A stretch of DNA of 25,409 nt, taken from the NCBI GenBank assembly GCA_001247695.2, contig LGRX02015257.1, forward strand, positions 1 to 25,409, read 5' to 3'. Below the pieces are notes generated by a model. The model made no database searches, had not been told where the DNA came from, and saw only the letters and a list, made by a program, of their open reading frames with translations. Origin of the DNA: Cymbomonas tetramitiformis (Eukaryota > Chlorophyta > Pyramimonadophyceae > Pyramimonadales > Pyramimonadaceae). The stretch's first letter is position 1, and every line of letters begins with the position of its first letter. Shown in pieces: positions 16,965-25,409 of this stretch. The translations under genes were made by a program, and so were the position numbers.

Positions 16965-17268
16965 ACTGCTGCGTCAGAGAGCTAAGTCGAAATCTTGGTT
17001 GATGCTTTCCAACATTTCCAATGTGCATGCACCTTAACCTTTCACTCGAGGGCTAGGCTCCCTCTGATGAAATCCACAAAACCTGAAAAGGTTGTCTTAT
17101 TCATCATCTATTCATAGTTCACTCCAGCGTAAATTTGCAGCACGTCTCAGTAGTGAGGAACCGTGCGATGAGCACGATCTGACGGCGATGATTTTTTTCT
17201 CTGACAAGTATGTGATGATAAAACAGCTGATTTTTTCTATTGGGGAGAGGTAGAGAATTTATCCGGTT
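16965..17268. other. Downstream flank of the lipase gene
   Basis: About 300 bases between the 22-bp minisatellite and the lipase stop codon; presumably includes the lipase 3' untranslated region. No other feature seen. Confidence 0.4.
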
Positions 17269-20200
17269 TCAGAAGAAAACTCCCGGTGTCGTTGGGGGAG
17301 CAACATGGCATAGAGCCGGGAGAATACCGTCGCGGCTGAGGACCACGAGTGTGCCGCAGTGCCGGAACTTGGGGAAGAAGTTCACACAGCTCGGCACGAA
17401 GCCGACGTGCTTGATGAGCCCGGGCACCACGTCCCCGGCATTCACAACCCGAATCGACGTCGTCAAGGCCGCCTCGAGCAACCGCCCGAAGTCCGCGTTT
17501 CCCACCCTGATGCCCCACCCTCTCACCCCCTCCCCACCAATTCAGCTGCAGGCACGATCCCGATGTCTCCTCCACATCATTATGACGCGCTTTGCAGGCC
17601 AATCAGTGACGTCGCGTCTCCGGGCCATCGGATGATCATGCTGGCGGCCCAGAGGGCCAATATCCGACGCCGCTTGCACCGGTCTCTTTAACCCCAACTG
17701 CGGGAGCAGCCAAGTTCTGCTGATCACACGCAGTGTTCGAGGGGTTTGGAGATTACCGCCCCGCCTCAGGGGTGCGCATGCTGTGCCTGTGGTGCAAGGG
17801 GGGATCTGCCCACCTCCGAGCACTGGCCACCTTCACTGCATATAGGCTCAGGCCCATCACAGAGCTATGCCTCCAGCAGTGTCCCAGTCCAGACGACCCG
17901 GGAGGGTAAGACCCAAGACTGAAGATCCGCCAGGGGCTACAACCACATGACTTGATACATGCACATGCCAGAGCCTGTTCAGATATCGACACGACGCGGT
18001 TCAGGAGGGCGTGATTGGGATGCCTGGCGAGAATTTTGACCCGGCGTCGGTGAAGAGTGGGTATTCCTCCAACAATTGACCTCACAGCATGGTCCTCCAC
18101 CACGACAGCCGGGGCCAGCACCTCGCTACAGACGGAGTTGTGAGCTGCCGCACGAAGCAGGGGCGCAAGGAACACCTCTACAAGGACGCGCGGCCCCGCT
18201 AGCTGGCGCCCTGCGCGCCTTCTGGAGTGCTCACCGCGCGGCTTCGGGATGAACGCCCAACAAGGGCCATGCCGAGGACCCCCACAGCACACGGGCGCAG
18301 CCTCGGGCGTGGCGTACTGGAGTGTCCACACGTGTCGCCAGACATTTGTTTCACACATTTCAGATCGTAGTGAATTCACATTTGAAGTGAGTGATGGAGA
18401 TGAGACAGCTTGGGAGATGGGTTTAAGGGGTCTGCTTCAATCTGTATGTTCTGAAAAGGATTTTTCTTTTGAGAAATGTAGCTGATCCATCTCTCCCCAC
18501 CATGAAGCTGACTGCTCTCCCCACCATGAAGCGAGCTGCTCTCCCCCCTACCACAGCAGAGCTGATCCATCTCTCCCCCACCACAGTGACTGATCCATTT
18601 CTCCCCACCACGAAGCAAGCTGATCTCTCTCCCAGCACGAGCGAGCTGATCCAATCTCTCCCTGCACGAGCGAGCTGATCCATTTCTCCCCCCACCACAG
18701 AAAGCGGGCTACACTCCTTTCCCCCACCACGAAGCGAGCTGATCCATTTCTCCCCCACCCATGACGAACTGCTCTCTCCCCCACCACGAGCGACTGATCC
18801 ATCTCCCACCACAGCGAACTGCTCTCTCCCCACCACAAGCAAGCTGATCCATCTCTCCACCTGAAGTGATTGATCACCTCTCTCCCACCACGAAGCGAGC
18901 TGATCCATTTCTCCACACACGACCAAGCTGCTCTCCCCCTGCAGCGAGCTGATCCATTTCTCCCCACCACAGAGCGAGCTGCTCTCCCCACCACCCAGAG
19001 CGAGCTGATCCATTTTCCCCCTCTCTCCCCCACCACAGAAGCAGGCTGATCCATCTCACAACCTTGTGAGGCTGTGCTCTCTCTCTTCCTCACCACGAAA
19101 CGAGCTGATCCATCTCTCCCCCACCACAGAAGCAAGCTGCTCTCTCCCCCACCACGAAGCAGGCTGATCCATCTCTCCCCCACCACAAGTAATTCTTCTC
19201 TTCCTCACCATGGGCGAGCTGATCCATTTCCCCCTCTCTCCCCCACCACGAAGCGAGCTGATCTCTTCCCCACCACGAAATAAAGTCCCCTCGAGGTCTC
19301 TTCAAAACAGGATCCATGCCGCGCAACTGTGAGAGAGGTGCTTCCTTCTGCTGCTCTTGGCGAGGATGAGGGGGTCTTGGCGAGATAAGGGGAGGGGAGG
19401 AGTGAATAAAGGGGAAGCACCTAGGCATTCCGAAGGTGCAAAGTTTAACCTCTGGGGCAGGCGGAGGCACCTCGGTCTTGCAACCAGGCACCTCACCATT
19501 CTCCCAGTGCATGGCGCACTGCACCGCCCCGAGAGCTGAGAGAGCTCCCCCCAGGCTGTGCCCCGTGAAGATCACCTGCCGCACGGGCATCTCTGCAGCC
19601 CCCAAAGAGACCTCATGTCAGCCTCACAGCCACAGTGGGGCGCATCCGGAGCCGCGCGGGGGCCGGCCGCTCTCAGTGCCCACTGCATGCCAAGAGATTG
19701 ATACAGCGGATGACCGATGCGCCAGCATGCGCATGCAGCGGATGACCGATGCGCCAGCATGCAGCGGATGACCGATGCGCCAGCATGCAGCGGATGACCG
19801 ATGCGCCAGCATGCAGCGGATGACCGATGCGCCAGCATGCAGCGGATGACGGTGTGCCAGCATGTGGATGACGATATTTTAACCCATACCGCCATCACAA
19901 AGCGGATGACCCGATGTGCCAGCATGCAGCGGATGACGATCGCCAGCATACCTTGGATGACGGTGTGCCAGCATGCAGCGGATGACTGGTGTACTAGCAT
20001 GCGCATGCAGCGGATGACCGATGTGCCAGCATGCAGCGGATGACGATGCGCCAGCATGCGCGTACGCGGATGACCGTGCGCCAGCATGCAGCCGGATGAC
20101 GTGCGCCAGCATGCAGCGGATGACGATGCGCCAGCGTACAGCGAATGATGATGGCGATGTACAGCGGATGACCGATGCGCCAGCATGCAACGGATGACCG

Positions 20201-23200
20201 ATGCGCCAGCATGCAGCGGATGAGCGATGTGCCAGCATGCGCATGCAGCGGATGACCGGTGTGCCCGGCATGCAGCGGATGACGATGTGCCAGCATGCGT
20301 GCAGCGGATGACCGATGTGCCAGCATGCAGCCAGATGACACGTGCGCCAGCATGCAGCGGATGACGGTGTGCCAGCATGCAGCGGATGACGGTGTACTAG
20401 CATGCGCATGCAGCGGATGACCGATGTGCCAGCATGCAGCGGACGGCCGATGCGCCAGCGTAGCCGGATGACCGATGTGCCAGCATGCAGCGGATGACTG
20501 ATGCGCCAGCATGCGGATGACCGATGTGCCAGCATGCAGCGGATGACTGATGCGCCAGCATGCAGCGGATGACCGATGTGCCAGCATGCAGCGGATGACC
20601 GATGTGCCAGCACCCCAGTGATGGTGACGAGTTATGCTAGGGGGAGTCTGTCCAACTCGAGCGAGGTCGCTGAGCATGACGGCCTCCGCGCCAACCCCGA
20701 GAAGCATGGGAGTTGGCGGGCATGTGCAAGCCGGAGCAGGGTGCGAGCCCCCGGAGATTCCTACCCGGCCAATGCCACACGGCGCATCCGACGCCCCCCT
20801 CTGCCTGCGGCAGCCTGCGTCTGCATGCCAAGGGTGTGTGTGGCACCGCAAGGACAGCCATGACCTCGCACCCATCTCCAGCAAGCAGCTCCACCCTTTC
20901 CTAGCAACACTCAGCTTCTCTGCTGCAATGCTGTAATGCGTGCCTCACGTGCCCTCCGGCGTGCTCGCGCTTTAGACCGACCGCGGGGGATCCACGCCCA
21001 CCAGCTAATCGGTGCATTCCAAGAAGCGGCGGTGCAGCCATTCCCGAGGAGGCACCGGGAGAGCCACCAAACCATTCCGCTGACACGTGGCAGGCCCCGC
21101 TGATCGGTTTCAGCCTTCTCAAGGAGGGATGGATGGTAATCGATTAGTGGTAGATGGGAATGGGTGGTGAGGATCGATCAGTGGTTGATGCGATTGGGTG
21201 GTGGTGATCGCTCGGTGGTAGATACGAGAGCGTATGAAATGCCGACCCCGCAAGTGATGCCTAATTCTCGGCTTCCTGTCGACGAAGATTGACTTCGGTC
21301 TCTAGAGAGCCGCCCCCGTCCCACCTGCCTCCGCCCGGGAGCTGATCACAGCGTGCAGCGCCTCGTCAAGGTCCTCCTGCTCCCCCCATGCCCGCCTCCC
21401 GTCGTCATACCCGCCCTTCACTGGCTGCACCTCAATTCGACAGGTCGACGCCTCCTGGGCATGTTCTTCCCGGCATCATGCCTACGTTCCCCAGAAGGCA
21501 GCAACGAGGCAGGTGCACAGATCCTGGCACTTCGCATGCAACAAACAGCAAGAGGCGGACGAGGGGCGACGAGGACGGGGCTCGAATGCGGCAGTGTCTC
21601 CGAATTTCCAGGTGCTGCGACGACCCAGGCGGGGCCTCCTTCACGGACAGGAGAACTACCTGCACGCTGCAGTATGCGTCCCAGAAGCCGTGATGTACAC
21701 GTGGCGCGAAAAACATTCGGTTCCAAAGGTTCCGCTCCTGCAGGATCCCCAGATGCCCTCCCCTTCTCTTCTCTGATTCAGAGAGCTGGCGGCGGCCCGA
21801 GATGGTTCAGAGCGAGTGTGACAGCATCACCACCAAGCCCTCAGGCGTAGGTCTGGGTGCAGGCCGCCGGGTACTCTCGTGCTCCAGGTCCGAGGCAGCG
21901 GCTTCGTAACGCCTACAGAGTCTTGATTGGGGCTCGGATCCTCGTCCAAAGCTAAGAACTTCGGTTTGCCTCTCTGCTACGGCCGACCGGCGACACCGAA
22001 ACTCAAAACCTGCATCCTACGTCACACTACGCGTCATCCCTGCACTTTGAAGACAGCGCGGGGCACATGAACTCTTCTCACAAACCCCGAGCGAGTCCTC
22101 GTTCCCACGCGGCAGCTGCAGCCAATGGGCCGCTCTCGGAGACCCGAGTCTCCCGGACACAGATGGCTCCGCCCATCGCACAAGGCTGCCCTCCGCTGCC
22201 GAGGCTGCGGAATGAAGTTGCGAAGCCAGCCACGCCACGCGCGCCTCAAAGGAAATCCCCCATGGCGTGAGTCAACCAGATTGAAATTGTCCGTAAGAGG
22301 TCCTAGTGAAGCGCTTGGCCCACTCCGGGGCGGGAGACAGTGGAAGAGCCAGGCTGCAGAGGCGGGGCACCATGAGCCAGCTGGAAGGCGCGGCGCGGCC
22401 TGCAGGGGAACCGGGTGAGCCAGGTCTGAATGTCTGTGCACAGATTCTTCTGCGAGTGGGTCCCGCGGAATGCCACCACCACCACGTCGCCCCTGCGCAC
22501 CCCCTCCAGTCTGACCCCTATCCTCTCCTGTGCCACCAGCACCTCATTCCGGCCCCATCCCTGCCACGCATGGCTGGCTTCCTCAAATCAGGCCCCATCT
22601 ACCACGTCGCTAAGCACCCTCGATCCGGCCCCCATCCTCACCAGCGGCTAGCCCCTAACACCCTCAGTCAGGCCCATCCCTCTGCGTCGCCCCTAACGCC
22701 CCCTCAGTCCATTCCCATCCCTCACCCGTGCTTCATGCCCCCTCAGTCCGGCCCCATCCCTCTGCCGCGCGTCGCCTGCGCTACCTACCCTCGGTCGACC
22801 CCATACTCACCATCAGCCCCTCTTGCTTCCCCCTCATTCTCAGGCCACATCCTGCCACGTGGCCCCTCTGCTTGCACTTCCCCTCAGTCCATTTCATCCC
22901 TCTGCGTCGCCCCTGCCACACCCCCCCTCGTCTCATTTATATCCCTCACCACGTCGCCCCTCGCCCCTCCCAGTCAGGCTACATCCCTCACCGCGTCGCC
23001 CCTACGCACCCCCTCGATCCGGCCCCATCCCTCACCACATTGGCCCAGCGCACCCCTCAAATCCGGCCCCATCCCTCTACCGCGTGGCCCCTGCGCCGCA
23101 CCCCCTCCACGAGTGCGACCCCTCCCTCACCGATGCGCCCCTGGCACCCCTCAGTCCGGCCCCATCCCTACGCGCGTCGCCTGCGCTGTGATCCAGGGCC

Positions 23201-24920
23201 CCATCCCCCTCACCCGTCACCCTGCACCCCCTCAGTCCGGCCCCGCCTCTTCCGTGGCCCCTGCGCGCCCCCTCAGTCCGGCCCCATCCCTCACCAGTAG
23301 CCCCTGCGCACCCTCAGTCCGGCCCCATCCCCTCCACTTTGGCCCGCCCCTGCGCACCTTCAGTCCGGGCCCCATCCCACCACCACGTCACCCCTGCGTT
23401 TCTAACCCCTTCCCTCTTTCTGCCCCCTTATGCCTTTATGTCAACCAGTGTCGGCACCCTGGAAGCGGCCAGGGACCCCACGCTCGTTCTCCAGCCAATC
23501 ACTGAATGCCATGCTGCCACCACCATCCCACGCTAGTGAGATTGCGCATCAGTGATTGGCTATGCCAGCTCGGCAGCGCGCATTGCCTACACCAAGCAGC
23601 CACTAGACGAACAGAACCCTCGGAGCCTCGGGTCCCTCGAGGACCGGGCCCGCCGCAGGGTTTCTTACAGACGGTCGGTGGAGCAGCGGCGCCGGTTCGG
23701 CTGGCGCACCGGCGGAACAAGCAGACGGCCGTGTCTGTCTCCTCGTCGAAGAAGAAGCCTTCCGTGCTGAACCCTGGGACACTGCAGTTGTCGACCTGCG
23801 AGGAAGCCACCCAACAGGGAATGAGTGCACTTGGAGAGGGGGGAAGGACCCGGAGAGGGACCAGGCCAGGGGGCTCCTTGCCAGCGCAAGCGTGCGTAGA
23901 CGCAAAAGAGGATACGCCATCTCTCTTCTCTCTCGTTGGGAGTTTGGAGGTCTTGAGTGGACACCCCCGTGCGGCAACCACACAGGTGTCTTCACGAGCG
24001 TGGTCCATGAGCTTGATATTGCAGACACGGGAGGAATTCATGAACCACTCACAAACAGAGTGGTGAACACAATGCCGGCGATTGGGAGGACTAAGTCAGT
24101 TCGGCCAGCAGGTCCCTGGACCCAAAGAAAAAGGGGGGGTGTACATTGCGGGAGATCTTCATCAGGTAGGCGGCCTTCGACAGCACCACAAGGGTGTGCA
24201 CCGTCTGCAACGGCAGCTTCGGCACGTTCCTGCCACACGCACTCCCTCCTCTCCAGCCCTTCCCTCAACATGCCCCCTCCCTAACCTGGACCCTCCGGAG
24301 CGCCCCCTACACTTCCACCAAAGCCCTCTGGTTATTGCCTGCCTCTGCCACCTGTCCACATGGGGCAAGGTACGCGGGTCACGCTCTTGCTCATGGCGCA
24401 GGCTGATGCTCTCTAAGGCGGCTGACCGAGCTCCTGTGGATGACGCTCCTATTGATGATGCTCCTGTGGATGACGCTCCTATTGATGACGCTCCTGTGGA
24501 TGACGCTCCTATTGATGACGCTCCTGTGGATGACGCTCGGGGAGTGCCGGGAGGCGCCCGCACCTGCGCCCGGTGCGCGAGTCCGGGCTGAACATGGCAC
24601 ACGTGAAAACGAGATGCAGGAACAGCACCAGCTGCATGGCAGCCGGCAGCGACATGGTTTCGTACAGCACGATGCCTGCACCAGACCCCGCTCGCCCCTC
24701 CTCCTCCACTCAAGCCATGGCCGACGCCAGGGCTTGCCGCAGCACAGGATGCCCAACCCCCATGGCATCACTGAAGGTTCATGTAGGCGGGCGGATGGCA
24801 GGCCGAAGTGGCGGGGCACACACCCGGGACCCCCGTCTGAGTGCTCTTATCATTCAAGCTGTGATCCAGGTCGGCCCAGTTATTGTCCATCTCTCCTTTG
24901 TTGAAGGTATCCTGCGCCAT
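17269..24920 (-). CDS. Class 3 lipase (alpha/beta hydrolase), 11 exons
   Basis: Serine lipase of the Lipase_3 family, hydrolysing acylglycerols. Exons: 24920-24824, 24675-24564, 24229-24145, 24047-23965, 23781-23710, 22492-22371, 22302-22277, 21737-21660, 21430-21325, 19592-19421, 17506-17269. They sum to 1191 nt in register, giving 396 residues and a TGA stop. Landmarks: a hydrophobic segment in exon 2 (L-P-A-A-M-Q-L-V-L-F-L-H-L-V-F), probably a membrane anchor; T-E-G-F-F-F-D-E-E-T-D-T-A-V in exon 5; V-V-V-A-F-R-G-T in exon 6; R-V-H-H-G-F-W-D-A-Y in exon 8; the nucleophile elbow G-H-S-L-G-G (Ser273); F-G-M-P-R-V-G-N across exons 10/11; Asp343 in A-G-D-V-V-P; His367 in F-R-H-C-G-T. The catalytic triad is complete. 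Donors are mostly GTG-type. Less certain: the exon 3/4 junction (weak GTGAG acceptor), the 26-nt exon 7, and whether the ATG at 24920 is the true start. Confidence 0.88.
18480..19282. repeat. CTGATCCATCTCTCCCCCAC minisatellite in lipase intron 10
   Basis: Irregular units of roughly 30-35 bases and multiples, made of GAGCTGATCCAT, CTCTCCCCCACCACGA and AGCGAGCTGCT blocks. It lies inside the 1914-bp intron 19420-17507. Minus-strand frames across it (W-I-S, G-G-E-S-S) are repeat translations. Confidence 0.93.
19700..20618. repeat. 26-bp minisatellite in lipase intron 9
   Basis: Unit roughly GATGACCGATGCGCCAGCAT then GCAGCG, over 30 units, with CATGCGCATGCAGCG variants. It lies inside the 1732-bp intron 21324-19593. 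The long frames on both strands (H-P-L-H-A-G, A-S-V-I-R-C-M) are translations of the repeat, not genes. Confidence 0.95.
20620..21320. other. Non-repetitive part of lipase intron 9
   Basis: A minus-strand frame here reads G-V-G-A-E-A-V-M-L-S-D-L-A-R-V-G-Q-T-P and looks protein-like, but the lipase reading frame is complete without it. An alternative exon cannot be excluded. At 21126-21230 three imperfect units of about 34 bases (GGTGGT..GATCGATCAGTGGT) occur. Confidence 0.35.
22490..23400. repeat. Pyrimidine-rich minisatellite in lipase intron 5
   Basis: Irregular units of about 40-50 bases with CCCTCAGTCCGGCCCCATCC, CTCACCACGTCGCCCCTGCG and CACC blocks. It fills most of the 1217-bp intron 23709-22493 and abuts exon 6. 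The block ACCACGTCGCCCCTGCGCAC recurs in degenerate form and is the same sequence as the splice acceptor plus first codons of exon 6 (plus-strand 22481-22500). The long plus-strand proline-rich frame here is a repeat translation. Confidence 0.9.
24430..24537. repeat. 30-bp tandem repeat in lipase intron 2
   Basis: Four near-identical units, GCTCCTGTGGATGAC followed by GCTCCTATTGATGAC (a 15-bp unit in two alternating forms), within the 334-bp intron 24563-24230. Confidence 0.95.
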
Positions 24921-25295
24921 TCCAGCACGAGGGGGGACAGCTTAGTGCCGGGGAGGAGATCTGGGCATAGTGGGGAGGACCTGAGCATGAATAAAGTGGG
25001 CTGAGGGGTCTCGCACTGAAGGTGCCCTCTTGACAGGCTTACGCTTTGCAAGTGCGCCCCGAGTATGCCTGGGTGAAAATCTGCTAACACATGAGGCTCA
25101 GATGAGGCTCAGATGAGGCGCACACGTGGGATCGGCGAGAGATGCGATTCGATATTCCTCGTGCGTATTTCGGGAAGGATATGCCAAGCTCCGCAAAGAA
25201 GTGGCGCCTCAGAGGCATCTCTCCACCCTCCCGCTACAAGACTAACTCGGAGACTCCAGCAAAGTATTGCAGCGGTCGCAGCGACGGCGATGGTC
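24921..25295. other. Upstream flank of the lipase gene
   Basis: No supported coding exon. A short GATGAGGCTCA triplication occurs at about 25089-25118. The lipase promoter or a further 5' exon could lie here, but I see no clear TATA box. Confidence 0.35.
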
Positions 25296-25409
25296 GTAAA
25301 TGAGAGCATAGCCCCACAGGATGCCGAGGGGTAAATGCGAGCATGGCCCCACAGGATGCCGAGGGGTAAACGAGAGCATGGCTCTGCAGGATGCCGAGGG
25401 GTAAATGAG
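25296..25409. repeat. 35-bp tandem repeat running off the edge
   Basis: Three and a bit units of GTAAATGAGAGCATAGCCCC followed by ACAGGATGCCGAGGG, with few substitutions. It continues to the last base of the window. Confidence 0.95.

Noticed and set aside
17753..18379. 208-residue minus-strand ORF in lipase intron 10
   Set aside because: No motif. It falls wholly inside an intron defined by in-phase, family-consistent exons, and its R/H/C-rich composition fits chance in GC-rich DNA.
18423..19186. Minus-strand ORFs rich in W, G, S
   Set aside because: Translations of the intron 10 minisatellite.
19572..20884. Long minus-strand ORFs rich in H, P, L, A, S
   Set aside because: They are translations of the 26-bp minisatellite in intron 9. 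All frames stay open only because the unit lacks stops.
22306..23505. Long proline-rich plus-strand ORF (399 residues)
   Set aside because: It is the translation of the C-rich satellite antisense to lipase intron 5 and overlaps true exons 6 and 7 on the other strand.

Overview
The window is eukaryotic nuclear DNA. Two minus-strand genes carry spliceosomal introns and reconstruct cleanly: a glutathione S-transferase (2 exons, 2536-1726) and a class 3 lipase (11 exons, 24920-17269). Both use the standard code. GC-rich exons, GTG-type splice donors and very large introns filled with minisatellites suggest a repeat-rich unicellular alga. The style recalls prasinophyte green algae such as Cymbomonas, but that is an impression and not proven by the sequence.

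Layout. 1-2.7 kb: one weak ORF, then the GST gene. 2.7-5.7 kb: a mosaic of retroelement-like pieces. It holds a Gag-like zinc-knuckle protein on the minus strand, a truncated frameshifted homologue head-to-head on the plus strand, a 301-bp imperfect palindrome between them, and exact 161-bp and 67-bp direct repeats. 5.7-6.35 kb: a 42-bp minisatellite and CTTAAG-rich inverted repeats. 6.35-6.9 kb: a SWIM zinc-finger ORF. 7.0-7.7 kb: a 262-bp inverted-repeat element (MITE-like) and a 220-bp tandem duplication. 7.85-11.3 kb: a multi-exon, multiply broken gene. It begins with the first residues of histone H3 (MARTKQTA), carries a DGQHR/ParB-like motif and a Cys-rich zinc-binding stretch, and has a striking palindrome (13-bp arms) in at least three introns, expanded to a 66-bp array in the last one. 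11.45-12.25 kb: further broken ORFs. 12.25-16.3 kb: no gene I can support. 16.3-17.0 kb: a 22-bp minisatellite. 17.27-24.92 kb: the lipase gene, whose four largest repeat-bearing introns each hold a different tandem repeat. 25.3 kb to the end: a 35-bp tandem repeat running off the edge.

The most interesting material is the 7.3-11.3 kb unit: a histone-tail mimic, a DGQHR/ParB-fold motif and a dispersed family of long palindromes in one locus. Its introns use GTAAGT/GTGAGT donors, unlike the GTG donors of the GST and lipase genes, so it looks like an inserted, now decayed, mobile or viral-type unit. Whether the palindromes are binding sites for the encoded protein is a hypothesis only.
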